Shown: positions 41,697 to 49,879, numbered from the stretch's first letter. The stretch is DNA of 64,000 nt from Streptomyces sp. ISL-1 (GCF_018614585.1 NZ_JAGGOI010000034.1:62001-126000); one strand, 5' to 3'. Notes: generated by a model not told the origin, from the sequence alone. Numbers and translations: made by a program.

Positions 41697-42290
41697 ATGA
41701 AGAACGGCCAGGTAGCACTTGCCCTTGCCGGCGGATACCTCCTCGGGCGCTCCCACAAGATGCGGTGGGCGCTGACGCTTGGCGGCATGGCGGCCGGCAG
41801 TCGCTTGCTTCCCGGTAGGGACGCTTTGGGGACGAAACTCCTCAAGTCCCCCGAGCTGAGCAAGCTCACGGACACCGTGCGCGACGAGTTGCTGTCAGCG
41901 GGCAAGACGGCCGCGGTGGCTGCAGCCGGCAATCGCATCAACTCGCTGAGTGACCGGATGCAGCGGCGAGCCTCGTCGCTTCGCGCCGGACCGGAGGCGG
42001 AGGAGCCGCGCGGCGAGGACGAGGAAGAGGAAGAGCCGCGCGGCGAGGACGAGGAAGAGCCGCGCGACGAGGACGAGGAAGAAGAGGAAGAAGAAGAGGA
42101 AGAAGAGTCGGCCGAGGAGGCCAAGGAGCAGGACAGGCAGCGGCCCGCGCGGAAGCCGGTCGCGAGCGAAGGCCGTACGAAGAAGGCTGCAGCCCGTCCC
42201 GCCGCAGACAAGAAGAAGACCACCGGCAGCCGGTCCTCCCAGAGCAAGAGCGCTGCCGCCGGTCGGTCCACACCGCGAAGCCGAGGGTGA
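41697..42290 (+). CDS. Acidic-tailed protein at the head of the gas-vesicle operon
   Basis: A 197-residue protein. The first about 90 residues form a plausible small domain (ALALAGGYLLGRSHKMRWAL, ending TDTVRDELLSAGKTAAVAAA) with a hydrophobic stretch; the rest is low complexity: a Glu/Asp-rich block with repeated EEPRGEDEEE, then a Lys/Ala/Pro/Arg-rich basic tail. Homologues lead many actinobacterial gvp operons, sometimes misnamed DNA primase; function unknown. It has an excellent ribosome site and is followed 6 bp later by the SRPBCC gene. The purine-rich repeat DNA is unlike its neighbours outside the operon. Confidence 0.7.
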   Translation: MKNGQVALALAGGYLLGRSHKMRWALTLGGMAAGSRLLPGRDALGTKLLKSPELSKLTDTVRDELLSAGKTAAVAAAGNRINSLSDRMQRRASSLRAGPEAEEPRGEDEEEEEPRGEDEEEPRDEDEEEEEEEEEEESAEEAKEQDRQRPARKPVASEGRTKKAAARPAADKKKTTGSRSSQSKSAAAGRSTPRSRG

Positions 42291-42296
42291 TGACCT

Positions 42297-43352
42297 ATGG
42301 CTGAACGATCAAAAGGTCAGTCTTCGGGCGGGCTCGGTACGTTGGCCAAGGAACTGCCTACGGACCGCTTGAAGGAAGAAGCACGGAACCTTGTTGGCGC
42401 TGTCGGAGAGCGAGCGTTCTCCACAGTGAAGCACAAGGTCGGGAGTCTGACACATCTCGGCGGGCTCGGCGGCGGCGCGGGGGCCAAGGCAGCGCTCGCT
42501 GGGGGCAAAGAGCTCATCAAGTCCAAGGTCGGCGACGGCGTTTCCCAGGCCACGGAGAAGGTCCAGGAGGCGGTGTCCGGAGGCCTGGGCGGAGACTCGA
42601 AGGACAAGAAGATCAAGGTCGTCAACATCGTCGAACACATCGATGTGGGCGTCCCCGTCTCCGTCGCGTACAACCAGTGGACGCAGTTCGAGGACTTCCC
42701 GACCTTCATGAAGAAGGTGGAGGACGTCGAGACGGAATCCGAGACGGAAACGAACTGGAAGGCGCAGATCTTCCTCTCTCACCGCAAGTGGAAGGCGACC
42801 GTCATCGAGCAGGTGCCGGACGAGCTGATCGTCTGGAAGTCGAAGGCTGACAAGGGCCATGTCGACGGGGCGGTGACGTTCCATGAGCTCGCGCCTCGCC
42901 TCACCAGGGTCCTGCTGGTTCTGCAGTACTACCCGCAGGGTCTGTTCGAGCAGACCGGGAACCTCTGGCGCGCCCAAGGCCGCCGGGCGCGGCTGGAGTT
43001 GAAGCACTACCGCCGTCACGTCATGAACCAGGTAATTCTCAACCCCGAGGAGATCGAGGGGTGGCGGGGTGAGGTGCGCGACGGCGAGGTTGTGCGCAGC
43101 GATGAGGAAGTGCGCGAGGACGAGGCGGCGGACGAGGAGGAGCAGGGCGAGGAGCGGCCCGAGGAGGAGGAAGAAGAGCAGCCCGAGGACGAGTACGAGG
43201 AAGAGGAAGAGGAGGAGGAAGAGGAACCCGAGGAAGAGGAACCTGAGGAAGAGGAACCTGAGGAAGAGGAACCTGAGGAAGACGAACCCGAGGCAGAGGA
43301 CGAGAAGCCGGCCGGCCGTCGGCGTCGGCAGTCCTCGGCGAGGAGCAGGTGA
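42297..43352 (+). CDS. SRPBCC-domain protein of the gas-vesicle operon
   Basis: A 351-residue protein. An amphipathic N-terminal region (LKEEARNLVGAVGERAFSTV) leads to a SRPBCC/COQ10-like domain (about 105-245): VVNIVEHIDVGVPVSVAYNQ, WTQFEDFPTFMKKVEDVE, ELIVWKSKADKGHVDGAVTF and RVLLVLQYYPQGLFEQTG. A C-terminal tail of over 80 residues is almost all Glu, built on repeated EEEEPEEEEP units. SRPBCC proteins bind hydrophobic ligands; in gvp operons the role is unknown, perhaps lipid or shell handling. The stop overlaps a GTG of the gvpA frame. Confidence 0.78.
   Translation: MAERSKGQSSGGLGTLAKELPTDRLKEEARNLVGAVGERAFSTVKHKVGSLTHLGGLGGGAGAKAALAGGKELIKSKVGDGVSQATEKVQEAVSGGLGGDSKDKKIKVVNIVEHIDVGVPVSVAYNQWTQFEDFPTFMKKVEDVETESETETNWKAQIFLSHRKWKATVIEQVPDELIVWKSKADKGHVDGAVTFHELAPRLTRVLLVLQYYPQGLFEQTGNLWRAQGRRARLELKHYRRHVMNQVILNPEEIEGWRGEVRDGEVVRSDEEVREDEAADEEEQGEERPEEEEEEQPEDEYEEEEEEEEEEPEEEEPEEEEPEEEEPEEDEPEAEDEKPAGRRRRQSSARSR
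43218..43292 (+). repeat. 15-bp tandem repeat encoding Glu-Pro units
   Basis: Five consecutive 15-bp units of the form GAAGAGGAACCTGAG (minor changes) in the SRPBCC gene. They encode EEEPE and stay in frame. Confidence 0.8.
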
Positions 43353-43357
43353 GCGTG

Positions 43358-43852
43358 ATGACCGTAGCGAGCTCAGGCAACCGCTACCTGGAGCGGCCCT
43401 CCTCAGGGGGCCTGGCAGAGGTAGTCGACCTGATCCTGGACAAAGGCCTGGTCATCGATATCTTCGTCCGTGTCTCGCTGGTGGGCATCGAGCTGTTGAC
43501 GATTGACGCCCGAATAGTCATCGCGAGCGTGGATACCTATCTGCGCTTCGCGGAGGCGGTGAACCGTCTCGACCTCGCCCGCACTGGAACCGAGACACGT
43601 GGCTTGCCCGGGTTGATGGAGGAAATCAGCGAGGGCGGGGCGAAGCACAAGACTAAGGGCGCCGTGGAAGGGGTGAAGGACAAGGCCAAGGAAATCATCC
43701 ACGGTGACGACGAGGACGACGACGAGGACGAGGAGTACGAGAACGAGTCCGAGGAAGCTGACGAGCCCGAAGAAGAAGAGGAGCCGGAGCCGGAGGAAGT
43801 GAAGCCCCGACGCCGGTCGCGGCCCGCCAGTGGTAAGGCACGGGACCGATGA
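43358..43852 (+). CDS. gvpA: Gas vesicle structural protein GvpA
   Basis: A 164-residue protein. The GvpA shell core occupies about 17-75: LAEVVDLILDKGLVIDIFVR, VSLVGIELLTIDARIVIASV and DTYLRFAEAVNRLDL are nearly invariant in the family. Streptomyces GvpA proteins carry a tail absent in cyanobacteria; here it is long and ends in an Asp/Glu-rich block and a basic RRRSRPASGKARDR end. It should form the ribbed protein wall of the vesicle, but the acidic tail raises the question of whether true vesicles are made. ATG 43358 is used; GTG at 43349 (overlapping the previous stop) or 43355 are alternatives. Its stop overlaps gvpF (ATGA). Confidence 0.88.
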   Translation: MTVASSGNRYLERPSSGGLAEVVDLILDKGLVIDIFVRVSLVGIELLTIDARIVIASVDTYLRFAEAVNRLDLARTGTETRGLPGLMEEISEGGAKHKTKGAVEGVKDKAKEIIHGDDEDDDEDEEYENESEEADEPEEEEEPEPEEVKPRRRSRPASGKARDR

Positions 43853-44646
43853 CGGAGTCCACGTCGCAGACGCCCGGGGCCGGCTGGTACGTCTACGGAG
43901 TCGTCCGGGAATCCGGGGCCACCACGGAGGTCGAGGCTCTGCCCACGGTGGCGAGTTCCGATGCGCACGTCACCTACGTCCGGCATCGCGGGATCGCGGC
44001 CGTCGTGAGCAAGGTGTCCGACGACCGGCCGCTCGGAACGCCCGACGACCTGCGCGCGCACGCCCAGGTGCTGGACTCGCTGGCGGCCGGGTCGGAACCC
44101 GTATTGCCCTTCCGGTTCGGGACGGTGCTGCGGGACGCACAGGCGGTGACCGATGAACTGCTGGTCGGCGGCTACGACGACTTCATGACCGCCCTCGACC
44201 GGCTGGAGGGCTCCGCCCAGTTCACGCTCAGGGCCCGGTACGTACAGGACGAGGTGCTGCGGGAGGTGCTGGACGAACAGCCGCAGGCCCAGCGGCTGCG
44301 CGAAGAGCTGAAGCACATGTCCGAGGACGCCGGTTACTACCGGCGGATCGAGCTCGGCCAGATCCTTGCCGAGGCGATTGCCGACAAGCGTGACATGGAC
44401 GCCGTGGAGATCGACCGCTGTCTGGCGCCGCTCGCGGTTGCTGTGGCGCCGGAGGAACCGGGTGCCGCCGACGCGGTCGCGGATGTCTCCTTCCTGGTCG
44501 ACGGGAAACGGCGTGCGGCCTTCGAGGAGGCGGCGGAGGACCTTGCGCGGCGCTGGCACGGCCGGATCCGGCTGCGCCTGTTCGGGCCGGTCGCCCCGTA
44601 CGACTTCGTGACCGAGGCGATGGCCGGCCTCGGGGAGAGGCGTTAA
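43849..44646 (+). CDS. gvpF: Gas vesicle protein GvpF/L
   Basis: A 265-residue protein of the GvpL/GvpF family: GWYVYGVVRE at the start, RHRGIAAVVSKV, PVLPFRFGTVL and the C-terminal VADVSFLVDGKRRAAFEEAA followed by RIRLRLFGPVAPYDFV. This closing motif is diagnostic. GvpF-type proteins are accessory components located at the gas-facing surface or act during assembly. Start ATG overlaps the gvpA stop by ATGA. A second paralogue, gvpL, lies downstream. Confidence 0.88.
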   Translation: MTESTSQTPGAGWYVYGVVRESGATTEVEALPTVASSDAHVTYVRHRGIAAVVSKVSDDRPLGTPDDLRAHAQVLDSLAAGSEPVLPFRFGTVLRDAQAVTDELLVGGYDDFMTALDRLEGSAQFTLRARYVQDEVLREVLDEQPQAQRLREELKHMSEDAGYYRRIELGQILAEAIADKRDMDAVEIDRCLAPLAVAVAPEEPGAADAVADVSFLVDGKRRAAFEEAAEDLARRWHGRIRLRLFGPVAPYDFVTEAMAGLGERR

Positions 44647-44648
44647 CC

Positions 44649-44900
44649 ATGGGACTGTTCACCGGATTGCTGACCCTGCCGCTCGCGCCGGTCCGGGGCG
44701 TGGCGTGGATCGCCGAGCGGGTGCACGAAGAGGCGAACCGTGAGTTCACCGATCCAGCGGTCATCCGCCGGCGCCTGGAGGAAGTTCAGGAGGCGCGGGA
44801 GAGCGGCGAGATCTCGGAGGAAGAGGCGGCGGACCTGGAGGAGGAACTTGTGCGCCGCCTGTTGGCCGCGGGGCCTCCGCGCGGCGGCCTGGAGGTGTGA
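44649..44900 (+). CDS. gvpG: Gas vesicle protein GvpG
   Basis: An 83-residue GvpG: MGLFTGLLTLPLAPVRGVAW, then AERVHEEANREFTDP and a helical EEVQEARESGEISEEEAADL segment, all typical of the family. It is an assembly protein that partners other accessory Gvp proteins. Two bases separate it from gvpF and three from gvpO, showing operon structure. Confidence 0.88.
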   Translation: MGLFTGLLTLPLAPVRGVAWIAERVHEEANREFTDPAVIRRRLEEVQEARESGEISEEEAADLEEELVRRLLAAGPPRGGLEV

Positions 44901-44903
44901 TCC

Positions 44904-45431
44904 ATGCCGCGGACAGAACGTGAACGCGGGGCGCCCGAGGCCGAGCAACGGCGCCGTTCCGGCGAACGGGAGTCCCCGGACCGCCACAGCACCAGGGACG
45001 GGACGTCTGGGCGGTCCCGCCCGAACGGTGACGAAGGCGAGGCGGACGAGCCGCGACGTCTCCGGGGCGACTCCGAGCCCGACGAGCGGCGACGCCGCCG
45101 GGGCGACTCCGAGGCGGACGAGTCGCGACGCCGCCGGGGCGACTCCGAGCCGGATTCATCACGCCGACGCCCGGCCATCACCGCGCGAAAGGCCGCCCAG
45201 TACGCGGCGCGCCATGTCCAGGACTTCACCGGGGAGCCACCCGAGGGCGTGACCTCCCTGGAATCGACCGAGGACGGCTGGCAGGTGGGCATCGAGGTCG
45301 TCGAGACGCACCGGATACCCGACTCCACCGACATCCTCGCCGTGTACCGGGTCGAGGTGGACGAGGAGGGAGAACTCGTCTCGTACCGCCGCGACCGCCG
45401 TTACTACCGGGGAAGGGCGGATGAGCAGTGA
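44904..45431 (+). CDS. gvpO: Gas vesicle protein GvpO with repetitive N-terminal region
   Basis: A 175-residue protein. The last about 85 residues are the GvpO domain: ITARKAAQYAARHVQDFTG, GWQVGIEVVETHRIPDSTDI, AVYRVEVDEEGELVSYRRDR and YYRGRADEQ. The first half is low complexity: RRRRGDSEPDE-type units repeated three times from a 36-bp DNA repeat. GvpO is needed for vesicle formation in halophiles. In the common Streptomyces order gvpO precedes gvpA; here it sits between gvpG and gvpJ. Its stop overlaps the next GTG. Confidence 0.85.
   Translation: MPRTERERGAPEAEQRRRSGERESPDRHSTRDGTSGRSRPNGDEGEADEPRRLRGDSEPDERRRRRGDSEADESRRRRGDSEPDSSRRRPAITARKAAQYAARHVQDFTGEPPEGVTSLESTEDGWQVGIEVVETHRIPDSTDILAVYRVEVDEEGELVSYRRDRRYYRGRADEQ
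45045..45152 (+). repeat. 36-bp tandem repeat in gvpO
   Basis: Three units of 36 bp starting GACGAG at 45045, 45081 and 45117, each containing CGGGGCGACTCCGAG. They encode DExRRxRGDSEx and lie in the variable N-terminal half of GvpO. Confidence 0.8.
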
Positions 45432-45901
45432 CCATGAGCCAGGGCCCGGACTGGGCGGGCCCGAGCCGCGGCGGTACGAGCCCTGCCCGCCGGCCCTCTC
45501 ACTCCGAACCGGCGAACCTGGCCGACATCCTGGAGCGCGTGCTCGACAAGGGCATCGTCATCGCGGGTGACATCCGTATCAACCTGCTGGACATCGAGCT
45601 GCTCACCATCAAGATCCGGCTGATCATCGCTTCCGTCGACCGTGCTCGTGAGATGGGCATCGACTGGTGGGAGCACGATCCGACCCTGTCGGTGGGGGAG
45701 CGGGACGTCGTCGAGGAGAACGAGCGCCTGCGGCGCCGGATCGGCGAGCTCGAAGCCGGCCGCCGCTCGACCGCCGACGCAGGGCTCGGGCGTGCGGAGC
45801 CCCGGCAGGAGGAGGGAGAGGAGCGGGAGGAGCAGGAGGCGGAGCCGCGACGGCGTCCACCGGGCCGGAGGTCCGGTGGCGACAGGGGGTCAAGGCCATG
45901 A
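45428..45901 (+). CDS. gvpJ: Gas vesicle protein GvpJ (GvpA-related)
   Basis: A 157-residue minor shell protein with the GvpA/J fold: NLADILERVLDKGIVIAGDI, RINLLDIELLTIKIRLIIAS and VDRAREMGIDWWEHDPTL. The Trp-Trp-Glu end of the core is typical for GvpJ/GvpM. A coiled-coil-like stretch (VVEENERLRRRIGELEA) and an acidic-basic tail follow. GTG 45428 overlaps the gvpO stop; ATG 45434 two codons later is equally possible. Stop overlaps gvpL (ATGA). Confidence 0.86.
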   Translation: MTMSQGPDWAGPSRGGTSPARRPSHSEPANLADILERVLDKGIVIAGDIRINLLDIELLTIKIRLIIASVDRAREMGIDWWEHDPTLSVGERDVVEENERLRRRIGELEAGRRSTADAGLGRAEPRQEEGEEREEQEAEPRRRPPGRRSGGDRGSRP

Positions 45902-46713
45902 ACGACGCCGTTGCCACCTGGCTCTACGCCGTGGCGCCCACAGCGGGGACCAGTGTTCCGGCCGGTCTGAAGGGGGTGGCGGGCGAGCCCGTACGCGTCG
46001 TCGAGGGCGCGGGACTCTCGGCCGTCGTCGGGTCGGTGCCGCTGAGTGATTTCGGGGAGGAGGAACTCCGCGCCCACCTGGAGGATCTGCCCTGGCTGGA
46101 GGCGGCCGTCCGGGCCCACCACTGGGTGATCGACAATGCGGCCCGCAGCGGGTGTGTCGTACCGCTGCGCTTTGCGACCATGTACCGCGACGACGCACGG
46201 ATCCGCTCCCTTCTGGACGAACGACGAGCCGATTTCGATTCAGTACTGGACCTGCTCGCGGGCCGGACCGAGTGGGGCGTGAAGGCGTACGTGGACCCGC
46301 AGGCGTTCGTGCCGGACTCCCCGGGCGACCGGACCGGTGGCCACAGCAGCCCCGGCACCGCCTATCTACTGCGCCGAAAAGAGCAGCAGAGGGGACGGGA
46401 GACCGCGCATGTACGTGCCACGGAGTGTGCGGAGGCGATCCACGCGGCGCTCGCCGAGCTGGCCGTGAGAACTGCGGAGCATCCGCCGCAGGACGCACGG
46501 CTGGCCGAGTACGAGGGGTGGATGGTTCTCAACAACTCCTACCTGGTGCCCGACCCACGCGTGGAGGAGTTCGCCGCCGCCGTGGCCTCCCTCGAACAGC
46601 GTTTCCCGGAGATCCGGCTGGAGCTCAGCGGCCCGTGGCCGGCGTACTCGTTCACCGCGATCAGCGACAGCGGACAGGACAGCGGACAGGAGGGTGAGAG
46701 CCGTGCTCAGTGA
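45898..46713 (+). CDS. gvpL: Gas vesicle protein GvpL (GvpF/L family)
   Basis: A 271-residue second member of the GvpF/L family: TWLYAVAPTAG, VEGAGLSAVVGSVPL, VRAHHWVIDNAARSGCVVPL, RFATMYRDDARIRSLL, EWGVKAYVDPQAF and the closing ELSGPWPAYSFTAI. Slightly longer than gvpF; ends in a short duplicated DSGQDSGQ. ATGA overlap with gvpJ; its 3' end overlaps the start of gvpS by 11 bp. Confidence 0.87.
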   Translation: MNDAVATWLYAVAPTAGTSVPAGLKGVAGEPVRVVEGAGLSAVVGSVPLSDFGEEELRAHLEDLPWLEAAVRAHHWVIDNAARSGCVVPLRFATMYRDDARIRSLLDERRADFDSVLDLLAGRTEWGVKAYVDPQAFVPDSPGDRTGGHSSPGTAYLLRRKEQQRGRETAHVRATECAEAIHAALAELAVRTAEHPPQDARLAEYEGWMVLNNSYLVPDPRVEEFAAAVASLEQRFPEIRLELSGPWPAYSFTAISDSGQDSGQEGESRAQ

Positions 46714-47002
46714 AGAGCCCATCGGCGGGGACGAGCCCGTGCGCGGGGACGAGCCCGTGCGCAGGCCGTCGCGTGCGCTCGAGTCCCGGCAGGTCGCGCT
46801 GGTGGACCTGCTCGACCGGCTGCTGGCCGGCGGCGTCGTGGTCACCGGAGACGTGACGTTGTGCATCGCCGATATCGACCTGGTCCGCATCTCGCTGAGG
46901 GCGCTGGTGGCTTCCGTACGCGAGGAGTGGATCGCCGGTGGCGGCGGCCGCGACGCCGGCGGGACCCTCCAGGGAACCGGAGGGCGTTATGACCGACAGT
47001 GA
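46703..47002 (+). CDS. gvpS: Gas vesicle protein GvpS (GvpA-related)
   Basis: A 99-residue protein with a GvpA-like core: QVALVDLLDRLLAGGVVVTG, DVTLCIADIDLVRISLRALV and ASVREEW. The N-terminus contains a duplicated GDEPVR unit from an 18-bp DNA repeat. GvpS is the third GvpA-type protein of actinobacterial operons, function not established. GTG 46703 is chosen because AGGAGGG stands 8 bp upstream; GTG 46694 would overlap that site. Confidence 0.82.
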   Translation: MLSEEPIGGDEPVRGDEPVRRPSRALESRQVALVDLLDRLLAGGVVVTGDVTLCIADIDLVRISLRALVASVREEWIAGGGGRDAGGTLQGTGGRYDRQ

Positions 47003-47408
47003 GCGCGTGCGGCGAGACGGTGAGCCGGCCGTGAAGCGGACGCGGCACTACTGGAGGGCCGGAGCGGCGACGCATGCCCCCGCGGCAGGAACGCGTCGCA
47101 CGCGTCTCACCCGCGACAACAGAGCCCGGGGGCCGGCGCGGCGCGTCACGATGGATCCCGAGTCGGTGGAGCGCGGTCTGGTGGGGCTGGTGCTCACCGT
47201 CGTGGAACTGCTGCGCCAGTTGATGGAGCGGCAGGCGCTGCGCCGCGTGGACGCGGGTGGTCTCAGCGACGAACAGGTGGAGCAGCTCGGACTGACCCTG
47301 ATGGCGCTCGAGGAGCGGATGGCCGAGTTGCGTGAGCACTTCGGGTTGTCCCAGGAGGACTTGAACATCGACCTCGGACCGCTGGGGCCGCTGCTGCGGC
47401 GGGACTGA
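46989..47408 (+). CDS. gvpK: Gas vesicle protein GvpK
   Basis: A 139-residue GvpK. The conserved part is the C-terminal two thirds: RRVTMDPESVERGLVGLVLT, VVELLRQLMERQALRRVDAG, LSDEQVEQLGLTLMALEERM and LNIDLGPLGPLL, all diagnostic. The N-terminus is a variable basic extension. Overlaps gvpS by 14 bp. It is the last recognised gvp gene, followed by the SDR protein 51 bp later. Confidence 0.87.
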   Translation: MTDSERVRRDGEPAVKRTRHYWRAGAATHAPAAGTRRTRLTRDNRARGPARRVTMDPESVERGLVGLVLTVVELLRQLMERQALRRVDAGGLSDEQVEQLGLTLMALEERMAELREHFGLSQEDLNIDLGPLGPLLRRD

Positions 47409-47459
47409 TACGCACGCGGGAGAGTGGCATTGGGGAACCCCCGCGGATCGGAGGCTTCC

Positions 47460-48986
47460 ATGAGCGGCCGGGACACGCAGAGCCTGCACTGTCTGGTGAC
47501 AGGCGCGACGGGTTACATCGGTGGCAGGCTGGTGCCCGAACTGCTGGACGCGGGGCACCGCGTACGGTGCATGGCCCGGTCTCCGGACAAGCTGCGCGAT
47601 CACCCCTGGGCAGGTCGTGCCGAGGTGGTACGCGGGGATGTGACCGATCCGGATTCGGTCGGCGACGCACTGCGCGGTATCGATGTCGCCTATTATCTGG
47701 TGCACGCCCTGCGGACCGGAGACGACTTCGAGGAAACCGACCGCAGGGCCGCCCGGCTGTTCGCCGAGCGGGCCCGCGCCGCGGGCGTAGGGCGCATCGT
47801 CTACCTGGGCGGGCTGACCCCGGCCGATGTGCCGGAACGCGAACTCTCACCCCATCTGCGATCCCGCGCCGAGGTCGGCGAGACCTTCCTCCGCTCGGCC
47901 GTGCCTGCGACGGTGCTCCGCGCCGCGATCATCATCGGATCGGGTTCGGCGTCCTTCGAGATGCTGCGCTACCTCACCGAGCGGCTGCCGGTCATGGTCA
48001 CCCCGAGCTGGGTCAGCACCCGCATCCAGCCGATCGCCGTCCGGGACGTGCTGCGGTATCTGGTGGGCAGTGCGCGAATGCCCGACGAGGTGAACCGGGC
48101 GTTCGACATCGGCGGGCCGGACGTCCTGACGTACGAGCAGATGATGCGGCGGTACGCGGTGGTGACCCGCCTTCCCCACCGTCTCATCCTGCGCGTACCG
48201 ATGCTGACCCCCCGTCTGTCCGGCCTGTGGATCGGCCTGATCACGCCCGTTCCACCCTCCCTCGCCCGCCCGCTGGCCGAGTCGCTGCGCCACGAAGTCG
48301 TCTGCCGCGAGCACGAGATCGCCCAGTACGTACCCGATCCGCCCGGTGCCCCGATCGGCTTCGACCAGGCCCTCACCCTGGCCGTTCAGCGCGTACGGGA
48401 CGCCCAGGTCACCACCCGCTGGTCCTCCTCCGCGCTGCCCGGCGCTCCGAGCGATCCACTGCCCTCGGACCCGGACTGGGCAGGGGGCAGCCTCTACATC
48501 GACCGGCGCGGGCTCGCCGTCGACGCATCACCGAAGGCGCTGTGGCAGGTCATCGAGGGGATCGGCGGTGACAACGGCTGGTACTCCTTCCCGCTTGCCT
48601 GGGCGGTACGGGGCTGGCTCGACCGGCTGGCCGGAGGCGTCGGACTCCGCCGTGGCCGCCGTGACGCCGCACGGCTGCGGGTGGGGGACTCGCTGGACTT
48701 CTGGCGCGTGGAGGAGATCGAACCGGGCCGGCTGCTGCGGTTGCGTGCGGAGATGCGTCTGCCGGGGCTCGCCTGGCTGGAGATGTACTCCGACCGCGAC
48801 GGCCAGGGGCGCACCCGCTACCGGCAGCGGGCGCTATTCCACCCGCACGGTCTGCTCGGGCATGTCTACTGGTGGAGCGTGTCGCCGTTCCATTCGGTCG
48901 TGTTCGGCGGCATGGCCCGCAACATCGCGCAGGCCGCCAGCCAGGCGGACGCCGTACACGACGGGCACGGCGCGAACCCGGGCTGA
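47460..48986 (+). CDS. SDR-family NAD(P)-binding protein with C-terminal DUF2867
   Basis: A 508-residue two-domain protein. The N-terminal atypical SDR starts HCLVTGATGYIGGRLVPELL, with VRCMARSPDKLRDHPW, AYYLVHALRTGDDFEETDRR and IVYLGGLTPADV, the NmrA/complex-I-assembly-like pattern. The C-terminal half (about 345-500: LAVDASPKALWQVIEGIGGD, NGWYSFPLAWAVRGWLDRL, RALFHPHGLLGHVYWWSVSP) is DUF2867, a START/SRPBCC-like domain. The reaction is unknown; relatives are linked to membrane or redox functions. ATG 47460 has GGAGG upstream. It may belong to the gvp transcript, which also begins with an SRPBCC protein. Confidence 0.83.
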   Translation: MSGRDTQSLHCLVTGATGYIGGRLVPELLDAGHRVRCMARSPDKLRDHPWAGRAEVVRGDVTDPDSVGDALRGIDVAYYLVHALRTGDDFEETDRRAARLFAERARAAGVGRIVYLGGLTPADVPERELSPHLRSRAEVGETFLRSAVPATVLRAAIIIGSGSASFEMLRYLTERLPVMVTPSWVSTRIQPIAVRDVLRYLVGSARMPDEVNRAFDIGGPDVLTYEQMMRRYAVVTRLPHRLILRVPMLTPRLSGLWIGLITPVPPSLARPLAESLRHEVVCREHEIAQYVPDPPGAPIGFDQALTLAVQRVRDAQVTTRWSSSALPGAPSDPLPSDPDWAGGSLYIDRRGLAVDASPKALWQVIEGIGGDNGWYSFPLAWAVRGWLDRLAGGVGLRRGRRDAARLRVGDSLDFWRVEEIEPGRLLRLRAEMRLPGLAWLEMYSDRDGQGRTRYRQRALFHPHGLLGHVYWWSVSPFHSVVFGGMARNIAQAASQADAVHDGHGANPG

Positions 48987-49047
48987 GCGCCACGACCCGC
49001 CGTCGCCGCCCAGGCCCGGGCCTGCGGGGACGATGCGTCACAAAAAT

Positions 49048-49098
49048 GAGTCACCAAACGGACAGTGGCGTCGTCGGCCGGGCTCATGCAAGTGACTC
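49048..49098. repeat. Separated inverted repeat between convergent genes
   Basis: TGAGTCAC at 49048-49055 and its complement GTGACTCA at 49091-49098, 35 bp apart, between the SDR gene and the minus-strand SRPBCC gene. A weak terminator or a binding site; no other support. Confidence 0.35.
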
Positions 49099-49112
49099 AA
49101 TGGCCGGGCAGT

Positions 49113-49550
49113 TCACATCCAGTTGTCGGAACCCGGGTTGCCGCCCGCCGCCAGGGTCGCGAGCCGGTCCACATAGTGCACCCAGCCCTCCCTGTGTGCG
49201 GCGCAGGCCTGGGGGGTGGGCAGGCCGCGGTGGACGAGGCGGAGCAGGGTGCCGTCCGGGACCGGTTCGAGGGTGATTTCGACCGTCGTGGAGCCGGGCG
49301 GGATGGACATACCGCCCTCGGCCCAGCCCCAGGTGAAGACGAGGCGTTTGGGCGGGTCGATCTCCACGAAACGGCCTTCGGCGACGTTGTCGCCGGTGAT
49401 GTTCGTCCGGTAGGCACCGCCGGGCTCGAAGCTGAACCGGCCGTCCTTGCCCATCCACGACAGCCACTTGTTCCGGTCGGTGAAGAAGGAGAACACCGTC
49501 TCGGGCCGGGCGGCGATGCGCCGTTCCAGGGTGACCACGTCGGTACTCAC
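49113..49550 (-). CDS. SRPBCC (AHSA1-like) protein coupled to ArsR regulator
   Basis: A 145-residue AHSA1/START-like protein: VTLERRIAARPETVFSFFTD, RNKWLSWMGKDGRFSFEPGG, RFVEIDPPKRLVFTWGWAEG and EITLEPVPDGTLLRLVHRGL, with the typical GWVHYVDRLATLAAG ending. Such proteins bind small hydrophobic ligands and are often encoded with ArsR-type repressors. GTG 49550 overlaps the repressor stop (GTGA), giving coupled translation. A second AHSA1-like gene is divergent at 49969. Confidence 0.83.
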   Translation of the reverse strand: MSTDVVTLERRIAARPETVFSFFTDRNKWLSWMGKDGRFSFEPGGAYRTNITGDNVAEGRFVEIDPPKRLVFTWGWAEGGMSIPPGSTTVEITLEPVPDGTLLRLVHRGLPTPQACAAHREGWVHYVDRLATLAAGGNPGSDNWM

Positions 49551-49879
49551 GGGCTCGTCCCTTCGGACTCTTCGGGCTGCTCGGCTCGTTCCGCCGCTTC
49601 CGCCAGCTCGGCGAGCGTGTCCAGTTTGGTGGCCCACATGGACTGCAGATAGTCGGCCAGCGGGCCCATGCCCTCGCGGTCGGCCCGGTAGAAGCGTTTC
49701 TTGCCCTCTTGGCGCAGCGTAACGAGGCCGGAGTCCCTGAGCACCTTGAGGTGCTGGGAAACCGCGCCGAACGTGACGTCGAACCGCTCGGCGATCTCGC
49801 CCGCGGACAGCTCTCCGTCCCAGACGAGGCGAAGAATCTCGCGACGTCTCGGCTCGGCGACCGCCCGTACCGCATCCAT
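49547..49879 (-). CDS. ArsR-family transcriptional regulator
   Basis: A 110-residue winged-helix protein: MDAVRAVAEPRRREILRLVW, ELSAGEIAERFDVTFGAVSQ, HLKVLRDSGLVTLRQEGKKR and FYRADREGM. It has no Cys-x-Cys metal box, so it belongs to the non-metal ArsR group found with AHSA1-domain genes (SdpR/YdfF-like). The start is ATG 49879 (GAGGTG upstream) though ATG 49888 is close. It probably binds the TTTAGT-N4-ACTAAA palindrome at 49929-49944 and controls itself and the divergent SRPBCC genes. Confidence 0.86.
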   Translation of the reverse strand: MDAVRAVAEPRRREILRLVWDGELSAGEIAERFDVTFGAVSQHLKVLRDSGLVTLRQEGKKRFYRADREGMGPLADYLQSMWATKLDTLAELAEAAERAEQPEESEGTSP

